This document shows, piece by piece, positions 44,956-53,337 of a DNA stretch of 64,000 nucleotides. The number at the start of each line of letters is the position of its first letter. The stretch's first letter is position 1. The position numbers and the translations under genes are program-made. The notes below the pieces were generated by a model. That model searched no databases. It was not told the origin of the DNA and was given only the letters and a program-made list of their open reading frames with translations. This DNA is from an uncultured Muribaculaceae bacterium (GTDB lineage Bacteria > Bacteroidota > Bacteroidia > Bacteroidales > Muribaculaceae), in contig CAUBWJ010000001.1 of NCBI GenBank assembly GCA_958439725.1, positions 124,001 through 188,000 of the forward strand. Reading direction: 5' to 3'.

Positions 44956-46044
44956 ATGTCTAAACTTCTGAATATACTCGCTCCCGCCGCCGTTCTGCTT
45001 CTGGCCGCGTCATGCTCTCGCTCCTCGGAGTGGCATGTGAAAGGCAACGTGGAAGGCGGTGCCGACAAGACCATGCTTCTCGAAGCATCCTCCAACGGAC
45101 ACTGGTACCCGATAGACACAGTGACAATCGCAAGCAACGGATCGTTCGAGGCATCACAGCCGGCCGCCGGCTATCCCGACATCTACCGTCTGAATCTCGA
45201 CGGCAAGACCATCTACTTCCCCATTGACTCGATAGAGACCGTGACGGTGAGCACCAAGGCCGGCGCATTCGATACAGACTATACTGTAGAAGGAACTGCC
45301 TCCGCCGACATGCTGATGAACGTTGACAACCGCATACAGCAGGCCATCAACGCCCATAATTCAGGCGATCTTACCGCCGACACCTCACTGAAGCATGACC
45401 TCACCGAGACTCTGCTGGCGGATCCCTCGGGAATCGTGGCATATTATATCATCTGCAAGAGCGTAAACGGTCGCCCCATTTTCTCCCCTGCAGTGAAATC
45501 CGACCTCCGCATTATCGGCGCCGTTGCAAACGCCTACAGCGAGAAGCGTCCTGCCGACCCCCGCACCGCTTATCTGAAGAACCTTTTCCTGAGCAACAAG
45601 CCAAGAAACATAACAGTGAGCGATTCCATCACCGCCGGTGAGATAGGATATTTCAACATCGACCTCTTTGACGCCCGCGGTCAGAAGCAGTCGCTTGAGG
45701 CCCTCGCCGAGAAGAAGCCTATGGTGCTCCTGAACTTCACCTCCTTCTCCGAGACCTTCTCCCCCGGACTGAACGTAACGCTCAACAAGCTTTACGACCG
45801 CTACTCATCGCAGGGTCTCGGTATCTATCAGGTGGCTCTTGACTCCGATGAATACAAGTGGCGTCAGGCTGCCAAGAATCTACCCTGGATTTCAGTGTAT
45901 AACTCTCAGGCCGAAGGCGAATCTGCACTCGTACAGTACAATGTTTATGTGCTCCCCACATTCTTCATCATCAAGGATGATACAGTGGCCGAGCGCATAA
46001 CGAATCCCGCCGACCTCGAGAAAGCCGTGGCAAAATACTTCTGA
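44956..46044 (+). CDS. DUF4369-type lipoprotein with a cysteine-less thioredoxin fold
   Basis: 362 aa. The lipobox LLAASC puts the lipidated Cys at residue 20. Residues about 28-110 look like DUF4369 (GNVEGGADKTMLLEAS...GSFEA). The C-terminal part (about 235-362) keeps the thioredoxin layout MVLLNFTSF and VLPTFFIIKDD, but the CxxC site reads FSETFS (positions 264-269; E266 and S269 replace the cysteines). The only cysteines in the protein are C20 and C167. So it is probably a binding or scaffold protein rather than a redox enzyme. 47 bp after the TlpA-like gene. Confidence 0.88.
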   Translation: MSKLLNILAPAAVLLLAASCSRSSEWHVKGNVEGGADKTMLLEASSNGHWYPIDTVTIASNGSFEASQPAAGYPDIYRLNLDGKTIYFPIDSIETVTVSTKAGAFDTDYTVEGTASADMLMNVDNRIQQAINAHNSGDLTADTSLKHDLTETLLADPSGIVAYYIICKSVNGRPIFSPAVKSDLRIIGAVANAYSEKRPADPRTAYLKNLFLSNKPRNITVSDSITAGEIGYFNIDLFDARGQKQSLEALAEKKPMVLLNFTSFSETFSPGLNVTLNKLYDRYSSQGLGIYQVALDSDEYKWRQAAKNLPWISVYNSQAEGESALVQYNVYVLPTFFIIKDDTVAERITNPADLEKAVAKYF

Positions 46045-46053
46045 TAAAGAATT

Positions 46054-47022
46054 TCAAATATGGCGTTTGAGCCATGCGATGCTCCGCAGCCCCACACGGT
46101 TGCGGAGCATTTTTTCATACCCCTTCCCCTTCAGCGTGAGCTTCGCACCCGTTTCCCTCACCGCTTCTACCGCCTGAGTTGCCACCAGTTCGCTTCCCGA
46201 GGCGGCCGCGCATCCCAGCATATATCCGGCCATATCGTTCAGTCCGCGGATAACCCGCGGCTCATTTCGCAGTCCGTAAGCCTGCGCGAGATGATGCACG
46301 GCCCGGCACAGGCCGGCGGCGAACAGCGCTCGGCGCTCCGGATCGGGGGTGCGCGTGATTGAAGCTGGCGCGGGAGTATAATCAAGGGTCACAGCCGGGT
46401 CAAAAGCTACATCGCCCGCAGCGAGCAGAGCAAGCATCACGGGAAGGTCCTCGCAACGGAAGCGCGGGTCGCAGACCGCGCCCGGATTGTCGCGCATCAG
46501 TTTCGTGAGAATGCTTCGGCGGTACATCATTGCCGAAAGCATCATGGAGGTGGGCCGGTCAAGAGCCAGAAGAGAGGTCATCGTATCGCGGGAGGAGGCC
46601 TGCGACACATCGGCTCCGTTTACGCTTCCGCCATCCTTCCAGCGCGAACTTACAGCAACCAGTGCAGGCGCGGAATCAAGCATGGCGGCGTGACGTGAAA
46701 GCGCTGAAGGGTCGCAACGGCAGTCATCACCCGCCACATCGGTCACGTATCTGCCGCAGCAATGCTCCAGAGCATAAAAATAGTTTGCCGGGATACCTAA
46801 ATTAGAATGAACAGGAAGGAGCCGCACACGGTCGGGATATCGTACGGCAATGCTTTCCAGGAGTTCTCGGGTGCCGTCAGTGGAACCGTCGTCGGAAATC
46901 ACCACCTCATACTCCACACCCCGGCTCTCAAGCACACTCATCACCGCCCTCTCGGCCGTAGAAACCTGATTATACGTGAGCACTATCACCGAAACCGCAG
47001 GCTCTTCTATCCGCTCTTTCAT
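46054..47022 (-). CDS. Family 2 glycosyltransferase
   Basis: 322 aa. N-terminal SVIVLTYNQVSTAERAVMSVLESRGVEYEVVISDDGSTDGT and the metal site VAGDDC near 95-100 (DxD variant). It uses a nucleotide-sugar to extend a surface glycan. Its start overlaps the stop of the family 4 glycosyltransferase by 4 bp (ATGA). Its last codons (MLRNRVGLRSI) are also a terminator hairpin on the opposite strand. Confidence 0.92.
   Translation of the reverse strand: MKERIEEPAVSVIVLTYNQVSTAERAVMSVLESRGVEYEVVISDDGSTDGTRELLESIAVRYPDRVRLLPVHSNLGIPANYFYALEHCCGRYVTDVAGDDCRCDPSALSRHAAMLDSAPALVAVSSRWKDGGSVNGADVSQASSRDTMTSLLALDRPTSMMLSAMMYRRSILTKLMRDNPGAVCDPRFRCEDLPVMLALLAAGDVAFDPAVTLDYTPAPASITRTPDPERRALFAAGLCRAVHHLAQAYGLRNEPRVIRGLNDMAGYMLGCAAASGSELVATQAVEAVRETGAKLTLKGKGYEKMLRNRVGLRSIAWLKRHI
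46079..46115 (+). terminator. Plus-strand terminator inside the 3' end of the convergent glycosyltransferase gene
   Basis: Perfect 10-bp stem ATGCTCCGCA / TGCGGAGCAT (46079-46088, 46101-46110), 12-nt loop, then TTTTT. It lies 35 bp after the stop of the DUF4369 gene and within the coding sequence of the opposite gene. Confidence 0.85.
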
Positions 47023-48254
47023 TCTATATGCGATATCATATCAACAAAAGCGGGGCGAAGCATCGCGGCATTGAAGTCGCTATTCCAGCGGGAAAGAGCC
47101 GCCTCACGCATCGCCTCGGAACGGAAATCACTGTCGAGATAAGGTGCTATTCCTCTCACGAACTCCTCATCGATGGAATCCGGCGAAAGCAGAAGCCCGC
47201 ACTCATCGTTAACCACCTCATTGAGGGCCTCCACATCTGTGGCAACAACCGGCACACCGTAGGCAAGGGCCTCGCACACGGCTACAGCCCGGCCTCCCTC
47301 ATGGAGACTCAGAATCATGAACCAGTCCACGGCCTCGTCGCGATAAATTCTCTGAACCCCGGCGTTGGGAAGGGCTCCGCGCAGTTCCACCTCAAGATTG
47401 GGAGGACAATCCTTCACAGCCTCGCGCACTGCCGCCATAGTGGGACCGTCACCCACATGGATCCAGCGGATTGCCGTGTCGGGGCGCGCGACCGCAAGGG
47501 CTCTGAGCAGACGCGCGTTCATCTCCACCCGTTTGTTCTCATCCACGCGTGATACGGAAAGAAACGTAAACCGCCGGTCAGCGCGCTTATGCCGCGCGGC
47601 AACAGTCTCAGGATACAATTTAAGACATCCTAAAGTCGACACCCTGACTTTATCATCGGCAGAAGCCTTCGGACACGTCCGTTTCAGATAGTCGGCTCCG
47701 GCCTGACTTGCGGCATAGACCGCTTCCGCCTCACGGATCATCCGGTGGCGGAGCCTCCCGCCAAGAACGGTAAACAAGTCATGGCCATGCGCGCGAGAGA
47801 CAAAACGGATTTCCGGATGGTCAGCCTTCAGCAACGCAAGCGCCGCCGCGGGAAAATCGAACCAGAAGGTGTAGAACAGCGTGTTTTCCCACGAAAGGCC
47901 CCGCTCCCCCACCATACGGCACAGAAAAGCGGCAAAAGCCCGCGCCGCGGCGCCGAAGGCGATGCCACGGCGCGTGATATCGCCCCGCGCGTCAAGCCAC
48001 AGACGCGGATTGGCAAGAAATCGGGAACGCCGCGCGCGGCTGTTCCAATCGGCTCCTAAGGCCCACGATGTATCGGTTTCGACGCCTTCCAACGGGGTGA
48101 CGGCCCCTCCTCCGCGTAGCGTCACAGGGACAATAATCACCCTCCGGAACTTGCGGCGCAAGGCATCAAGCTCCGGCTCCACAAACGACGGCTCAGTAGC
48201 CGACCATTGCGGAAAAGAATTGGTAATCAACACCAGATTCTCACGTTTTGACAT
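47019..48254 (-). CDS. Family 4 (GT-B) glycosyltransferase
   Basis: 411 aa. N-terminal LVLITNSFPQWSATEPSFVEPELDAL, the Rossmann-like FVSRAHGHDLF region, a linker with FTFLSVSRVDENKRVE, and the C-terminal donor site SLHEGGRAVAVCEALAYGVPVVATDV, which holds the E-x7-E-like motif. A retaining sugar transferase for polysaccharide or LPS-like glycans. Operon with the family 2 enzyme that follows. Confidence 0.93.
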   Translation of the reverse strand: MSKRENLVLITNSFPQWSATEPSFVEPELDALRRKFRRVIIVPVTLRGGGAVTPLEGVETDTSWALGADWNSRARRSRFLANPRLWLDARGDITRRGIAFGAAARAFAAFLCRMVGERGLSWENTLFYTFWFDFPAAALALLKADHPEIRFVSRAHGHDLFTVLGGRLRHRMIREAEAVYAASQAGADYLKRTCPKASADDKVRVSTLGCLKLYPETVAARHKRADRRFTFLSVSRVDENKRVEMNARLLRALAVARPDTAIRWIHVGDGPTMAAVREAVKDCPPNLEVELRGALPNAGVQRIYRDEAVDWFMILSLHEGGRAVAVCEALAYGVPVVATDVEALNEVVNDECGLLLSPDSIDEEFVRGIAPYLDSDFRSEAMREAALSRWNSDFNAAMLRPAFVDMISHIE

Positions 48255-48294
48255 AGGCTGGAAATAAACGACGGCTAAGTTACAAAAAAATGAT

Positions 48295-48302
48295 TACATT
48301 TG
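48295..48302 (+). promoter_or_regulatory. -7 box of the 48350 glycosyltransferase gene
   Basis: TACATTTG, 48 bp before the ATG, in the 95-bp gap between divergent genes; no clear -33 box. Confidence 0.45.
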
Positions 48303-48349
48303 TAGATTGAACTTCCGGGTTAACCCGCCCACCGCAAGAGCATATATCA

Positions 48350-49363
48350 ATGAACAACAACCGTTTCATACCCACCATAGTGGTGCCGGTGCTCGATCGC
48401 GCCGACATGATAAGCACCACGCTCGATTCCATCGCGGCCCAGACCCTTCGGCCGCTCAGCGTGATAGTGGTTGACAACGGTTCCACCGACGCCACTCCGG
48501 AGATAGTATCCAAATGGATTGCCCGGAATTCCGGGAACGGGATTTCGGCAATGCTTCTGACGGAACCGCGCCGCGGAGCGGCAATAGCCCGCAATGCCGG
48601 ACTGAGGCGTGTGGAATCGGAGTATGTGATGTTTTTCGACTCCGACGATGTGATGCTGCCAGGCCACATGGAGCGCGTGGCTAAGGCTCTCGCCGAGCGC
48701 CCCGACGCCGACATGATACGCTGGGAAATCTCCCGCCTCGACAGCGACGGCTGGCTGGAGCGCACGGAGCACAACGATCCCGACCCGCTGCGGCTGCACA
48801 TAATGCATGCCACCTACGCCACGGCACGGTTTGCCGTGCGCACTTCCATGATAAAGGAATCGGGCGGCTGGGACGAATCGCTCACCACCTGGGACGACCT
48901 CGAGCTGGGCACGCGCCTGCTCGCGCGCCGCCCCGTAGCTATTAAACTCTCGGGGGAGCCGACAGTGAGGACTACGGTTCATCCCGACAGCCTCACCGGG
49001 CCCTCCTTCTCCTCACGCGCCGAGGCCGAGATTGCAGCTCTCGACATCATGGAGCGCGACCTGCAGCTGGCCGGGCGCCCGGAATATGTGCCGCTGGTCG
49101 ACGCTCGCCGCATGATTCTCGCCGCCGAGCTGACGCGCGAGAACAATCCCGAGGCCGGGCGCCGTCTCCGGCGCCAGACAGCCCGCGACGACTACCCCGC
49201 AGGGAAATTATTCAGACTTCTTGCGGTCTATACCGTGCAGCGCCTCGCCGGCCACGGCGGCTCGGCCCTCGCTCTGGCATCCCTCTCCCCCCGCCCTCCC
49301 CGTGGCCCAAAAGCCGTCAAAGCATCGGAAAACAGCCCGGAACCCAAGCAAAAAACCAAATAA
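48350..49363 (+). CDS. Family 2 glycosyltransferase
   Basis: 337 aa. FIPTIVVPVLDRADMISTTLDSIAAQ, VIVVDNGSTDATPEIV, RGAAIARNAGLRRV and the metal motif FFDSDD (about 95-100). The C-terminal 30 residues are a Pro/Lys-rich tail. Divergent from the family 4 enzyme. An acyl-CoA ligase gene follows after 13 bp. Confidence 0.93.
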   Translation: MNNNRFIPTIVVPVLDRADMISTTLDSIAAQTLRPLSVIVVDNGSTDATPEIVSKWIARNSGNGISAMLLTEPRRGAAIARNAGLRRVESEYVMFFDSDDVMLPGHMERVAKALAERPDADMIRWEISRLDSDGWLERTEHNDPDPLRLHIMHATYATARFAVRTSMIKESGGWDESLTTWDDLELGTRLLARRPVAIKLSGEPTVRTTVHPDSLTGPSFSSRAEAEIAALDIMERDLQLAGRPEYVPLVDARRMILAAELTRENNPEAGRRLRRQTARDDYPAGKLFRLLAVYTVQRLAGHGGSALALASLSPRPPRGPKAVKASENSPEPKQKTK

Positions 49364-49376
49364 AGTATATATAACC

Positions 49377-51179
49377 ATGCCCAACGTTCTTACTGAATTA
49401 GTGAACAAGCAGGCCGCGACCTACGGATCACGTGTGGCCGTAAGTCACAAACAAGACAATCAGTGGGTTCAGACCTCCTGGGAGGAATTCCGGGATAATG
49501 TGGACCTCGTTGCCGCCGCCCTCGAAGTTCTCGGAATCAAAGAACAGGAAGCGATTGCCATCTGCTCTCCGAACCGTATAGAAACGCTCTACACCGATTT
49601 CGGCGCATACGCCAACCGCGCCATTCCAATATCCATCTACTCCACCTCGTCGCTCGAGCAGATATGCTATATAGTCAACGATTCCGGCGCGAAGATTTTC
49701 TTTGCCGGCGACCGCAGGCTCTACGAACTGGCCCGCAAGGCCATGGAATTCTGCCCCACAATTCAGCAGATCGTGGCCGTTGGCGGATTCGAAACAGACA
49801 GTGACGATGCCGACACCATTACCTTCGGGCAGCTACTGGAAATGGGGCGCAAAGCCTCCGACCTTGACCGCGCCGAAGTAGCGCGCCGCACAGCCGCCGC
49901 CACTCCCGAAGACATAGCCACCATCATCTATACCTCCGGCACCACTGGCGAACCCAAAGGCGCCATGCTGCCCCAGTCGTGCTTTACGGCTGCCATTAAA
50001 ATCCATATCGAAAGACTCTCGACAGTAAGCGACCGCGATGTTGCGATGTGTTTTCTGCCTCTGAGCCATATTTTTGAAAAGGCATGGAACTACTTCTGCC
50101 TCTACCGAGGAGTCGCCGTTGCCATAAACACCGACCCGCATGAAATCCAGGACAGCATAAAGCAGATCCGTCCCTCGTGCATGTGTTCCGTGCCCCGATT
50201 CTGGGAGAAGGTCTATACCGCCATTCAGGACAAATTCGCCACAATCCACGGCTTCCGCCGCTGGTTTGCCAACTGGGCGCTGAAAATAGGCAAGCGTCGC
50301 AATATAGACTACGTGCGTCTGGGCAACAAGGTACCCTGGTGGCTCGAAATACGCTACCGGTTTGCCGAGCAACAGCTTTTCAAGCCCCTGCAGAGAGTGA
50401 TAGGCGTTGAGAACGGCAATATCTTCCCCACGGCCGGCGCACCGCTGTCGCCTAAAATCGCCGAGTTTTTCCATACCTGCGGCATAAATGTGATGATAGG
50501 CTACGGCCTTTCCGAAACCACAGCCACGGTCACCTGTTTCCCGCGCATAGGCTATGAGTTCGGAACCGTAGGAACGCCCATTCCCGACGTTCATGTGAAA
50601 ATCGCTCCCGACGGCGAGATTCTGGTTAAAGGCCCCACGGTGATGAAAGGCTATCACCGCAAACCTGAAGCCACGGCCGAGGCCTTCACGCCCGACGGAT
50701 GGTTCCGCACAGGCGATGCCGGCTATCTCGACAAATCGGGCGCCCTCGTGCTCACCGAGCGTCTGAAAGACCTTTTCAAGACCTCAAACGGCAAATATAT
50801 CGCCCCGCAGGCTCTTGAGAGCCGTCTGGGCGAGGACAGATACATAGAGCAGGTGGCCACCATAGGCGACCGCCGCAAGTTCGTGTCGGCCCTTATCGTG
50901 CCCGACTACGCAGCCCTGCGCAAGTATGCCACTGAAAACGGCATCTCTTTCAAGACAGATGCCGATCTCGCCGCCGACCCGCGCATAAACGCGTTAATCG
51001 AAAAACGTATCGACACCCTGCTTGCCGACCTCGCTCCATTCGAGCGCATAAAGAGATTCCGTCTGCTCAGCCGTCCTTTCACCATGGAGAACGGCGAACT
51101 CACCAACACTCTGAAGATACGTCGTCCCGTGATTGCAAAACGCTATGCCGATCTGATTGACGGGATGTATGCCGACTGA
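49377..51179 (+). CDS. Long-chain-fatty-acid--CoA ligase (AMP-forming)
   Basis: 600 aa from ATG 49377 (MPNVLTELVNKQ); 52 extra codons of the longer frame overlap the preceding gene and are not family-like. Adenylation motifs: the P-loop IIYTSGTTGEPKGAML, YGLSETTATVT, GWFRTGDAGYLD, LTERLKDLFKTSNGKYIAP. It activates fatty acids as acyl-AMP, then acyl-CoA, in the FadD/ACSL15-type subfamily. Co-transcribed with the glycosyltransferase upstream; the functional link is not obvious. Confidence 0.95.
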   Translation: MPNVLTELVNKQAATYGSRVAVSHKQDNQWVQTSWEEFRDNVDLVAAALEVLGIKEQEAIAICSPNRIETLYTDFGAYANRAIPISIYSTSSLEQICYIVNDSGAKIFFAGDRRLYELARKAMEFCPTIQQIVAVGGFETDSDDADTITFGQLLEMGRKASDLDRAEVARRTAAATPEDIATIIYTSGTTGEPKGAMLPQSCFTAAIKIHIERLSTVSDRDVAMCFLPLSHIFEKAWNYFCLYRGVAVAINTDPHEIQDSIKQIRPSCMCSVPRFWEKVYTAIQDKFATIHGFRRWFANWALKIGKRRNIDYVRLGNKVPWWLEIRYRFAEQQLFKPLQRVIGVENGNIFPTAGAPLSPKIAEFFHTCGINVMIGYGLSETTATVTCFPRIGYEFGTVGTPIPDVHVKIAPDGEILVKGPTVMKGYHRKPEATAEAFTPDGWFRTGDAGYLDKSGALVLTERLKDLFKTSNGKYIAPQALESRLGEDRYIEQVATIGDRRKFVSALIVPDYAALRKYATENGISFKTDADLAADPRINALIEKRIDTLLADLAPFERIKRFRLLSRPFTMENGELTNTLKIRRPVIAKRYADLIDGMYAD

Positions 51180-51208
51180 CGTAGACAGCAATGTTCAATT
51201 AAAATTCG

Positions 51209-51216
51209 TATCTTTG
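51209..51216 (+). promoter_or_regulatory. -7 box of the prfB promoter
   Basis: TATCTTTG, 46 bp before the prfB ATG; -33 not clear. Confidence 0.5.
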
Positions 51217-51262
51217 TACCCGCAAATCCGATTATTAACCAGTTTCCCCCGTATATTAGACT

Positions 51263-52385
51263 ATGATTACCCAGGAACAATTAAAAGAGACTTTTGAGCG
51301 CAAGCTGGCGCTGAGGAGGTATCTTTGACGTCGACAACAAGAAAATACAAGTAGAAGAAGAAGAACTCCGCACCCACGTGCCCGACTTCTGGGAACACCC
51401 CAAGGAGGCCCAGGTGCAGATGAAGAAAATAAAGGACCTCAAGGCCTGGATTGAAGGCTACGAGGAAGTGGAACGCGCCGTCGACGACCTCGAAGTGGCA
51501 TTCGACTTCGTTAAAGAAGGCGACATGGACGAGGCAGAACTCGATGCCATGTATGCCGACGCCATCGACAAGATTGAGCGTCTGGAACTGCGCAATATGC
51601 TGCGCCGCGAAGAAGACGCGCTCGGTGTAGTGCTCAAAATCAATTCCGGAGCCGGCGGCACCGAAAGCCAGGACTGGGCGTCGATGCTCATGCGCATGTA
51701 CCTGCGCTGGTGTGAGAAACATGGCTACAAGACCTCCATCGCCAACCTTCTCGAAGGTGACGAGGCCGGAATAAAGTCGTGTACCATCAACGTGGAGGGC
51801 GATTTTGCCTACGGCTATCTCAAGAGCGAGAACGGCGTTCACCGCCTTGTGCGCGTATCGCCCTACAACGCTCAGGGAAAACGAATGACGTCTTTCGCGT
51901 CGGTATTCGTCACGCCGCTCGTCGACGACACCATTGAAGTGAAAGTCGACCCCGCGCTTCTGTCGTGGGACACCTTCCGAAGCGGAGGCGCCGGCGGCCA
52001 GAACGTGAACAAGGTGGAATCTGGCGTGCGTCTGCGCTACCAGTTCACCGACCCCTACACCGGCGAGAAGGAAGAAATCCTCATCGAGAACACCGAGACC
52101 CGCGACCAGCCCAAGAACAAAGAGAACGCCATGCGTCAGCTGCGCTCCATCCTGTATGATAAAGAGCTCAAGCACCGTATGGCCGAGCAGGCCAAAATCG
52201 AGGCCGGCAAAATGAAAATCGAATGGGGCTCACAGATCCGTTCGTATGTGTTCGACGACCGTCGCGTCAAAGACCACCGCACAGGATTCCAGACCTCCGA
52301 TGTAAACGCCGTGATGGACGGCGAACTCGACGGCTTCATCAAAGCCTTCCTCATGGAATTCGCCAAAGACGAAGAAGAAGCCTGA
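51263..52385 (+). CDS. prfB: Peptide chain release factor 2 with programmed +1 frameshift
   Basis: Two frames joined: ATG 51263 to CTT 51323-51325, then +1 to GAC at 51327; 373 aa in all. The zero frame ends at an in-frame TGA (51326-51328) preceded by AGGAGGTATCTT, the classic RF2 autoregulatory shift site with an internal Shine-Dalgarno sequence (51314-51320). The fused protein runs ...ALRRYL-DVDNKK.... The GGQ peptide-release motif is at 244-246 (GGAGGQNVNK). The anticodon-like SPF tripeptide reads SPY (199-201). It recognises UGA and UAA; low RF2 lets the ribosome shift and make more. Confidence 0.96.
51314..51329 (+). promoter_or_regulatory. RF2 programmed frameshift site
   Basis: AGGAGGTATCTTTGAC: internal Shine-Dalgarno AGGAGGT, slippery CTT and stop TGA followed by C. 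It differs from the E. coli site by only one base, in the Shine-Dalgarno part. Confidence 0.95.
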
Positions 52386-52409
52386 TTCTCTTAACGACCC
52401 ATCCCACAG

Positions 52410-52440
52410 CCGGGACGCCCCCACGCGCCCCGGTTTTTTT
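52410..52440 (+). terminator. prfB terminator
   Basis: Stem CCGGG/CCCGG with inner CGC/GCG (one mismatch), then TTTTTTT. Confidence 0.8.
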
Positions 52441-52502
52441 GTGCTCACGCCACGCACCACCGCGAAGGACGGCATCCTCACCACGGGGCCAATCACCCAA
52501 TA

Positions 52503-52638
52503 CCCCCAAGCTTACGCCGATAAGCGAGGCTCGCATTCATCCGAAGCTCGCCTCGCTGCATGCAGCCATCCCTGGTTCCGGCAGCTCACGCAGCCGGTTA
52601 TACAAAAATCGCGCATCCTGCGCTCCCAGCCCCACTAC
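52503..52638 (-). repeat. Dispersed structured repeat, copy D (inverted)
   Basis: Hairpin I stem CCGGC/GCCGG (52578-52582, 52593-52597) around TGCGTGAGCT read on the minus strand. Hairpin II is AGCGAGGC/GCCTCGCT, with the tail GCGTAAGCTTGGGG. Confidence 0.8.
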
Positions 52639-52701
52639 ATGCGACAATGAGGATTTCCGCAGTCCTCTCCCTGAGACGGTAAAAGTTCCTACACCCCAAG
52701 T

Positions 52702-52838
52702 CAGTGAGCCCCAGAGGGGCGATATGTGTACAACTGGCTGCGTAAGCTGCCAGAAAGGGAATGCCCTCCTCCCCTCAGAAGCGAGGCGAACCGCGGAGCA
52801 CGCGAGCCTCGCCAACAGCGCAAGCTTAGGCCCCCGTC
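52702..52838 (+). repeat. Dispersed structured repeat, copy E
   Basis: Starts GTGAGCCCCAGAGGGGCGAT. Hairpin I CTGGC/GCCAG (52734-52738, 52749-52753) has loop TGCGTAAGCT. Hairpin II is AAGCGAGGC...GCCTCGCC, with tail GCGCAAGCTTAGGC. Confidence 0.85.
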
Positions 52839-52889
52839 CGCACAATCTCCGAAGAAAAAGTGCTGCGCCATTCTGCGTTTCCCCCAGCC

Positions 52890-53035
52890 ACAAAGCAATT
52901 AGCCCCGGAGGGGCGAAGTATGTACAACTGGCTGCGTTAGCTGCCAGAAAAAGGAATGCCCCCCTCGGAAGCGAGGCGAGCCGCGGAGCACGCGAGCCTC
53001 GCCCACCGCGCCAGCTTGGGCGTTCCCGGCAGCTG
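52890..53035 (+). repeat. Dispersed structured repeat, copy F
   Basis: Same order and strand as copy E, directly downstream. Hairpin I CTGGC/GCCAG (52928-52932, 52943-52947) has loop TGCGTTAGCT. Hairpin II is GCGAGGC/GCCTCGC, with tail GCGCCAGCTTGGGC. Confidence 0.85.
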
Positions 53036-53229
53036 CGGGACGTAGCGCCAGGAAGATTAAATAAATATTCGGTGATACATCGAATTATTATGCATCAATA
53101 GAGCGAGAGTAAATTTTTTCGATTGAAAATATTTGTATTTTGGACGGAATGTGTAAATTAGCGCGTTAAAGTTTTAGAGAACGTTCATTTGAACCGGTTA
53201 AACTGACTGTACACTTATTTCAATTTGCA

Positions 53230-53318
53230 TATTTTTGATCCGGGATAATACAAACGGATTCAATAAATAGGTTTGGTTTGGTAGAGAAGGCTCGCTGATC
53301 AGCGGGCCTTCTTGTTTA
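53230..53318 (+). ncRNA. Candidate small RNA with terminal hairpin
   Basis: -7 box TATTTTTG at 53230-53237; about 45 nt later a strong hairpin AGAAGGC...GCCTTCT with inner GCTGATCAGC (53285-53312), then TTGTTTATT. No ORF. No -33 box is visible, so it could also be just a terminator. The rest of 53036-53337 is AT-rich without genes. Confidence 0.35.
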
Positions 53319-53337
53319 TTCAACATACGGGGGAGCT

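Noticed and set aside
51326..51328. In-frame TGA in prfB taken as a pseudogene mark
   Set aside because: It is the programmed RF2 frameshift stop, with internal Shine-Dalgarno and CTT slip codon.
52223..53101. 292-aa open frame over the end of prfB and the repeats
   Set aside because: Composed of repeat DNA and out-of-frame prfB; Arg/Pro/Ser-rich with no coding character.
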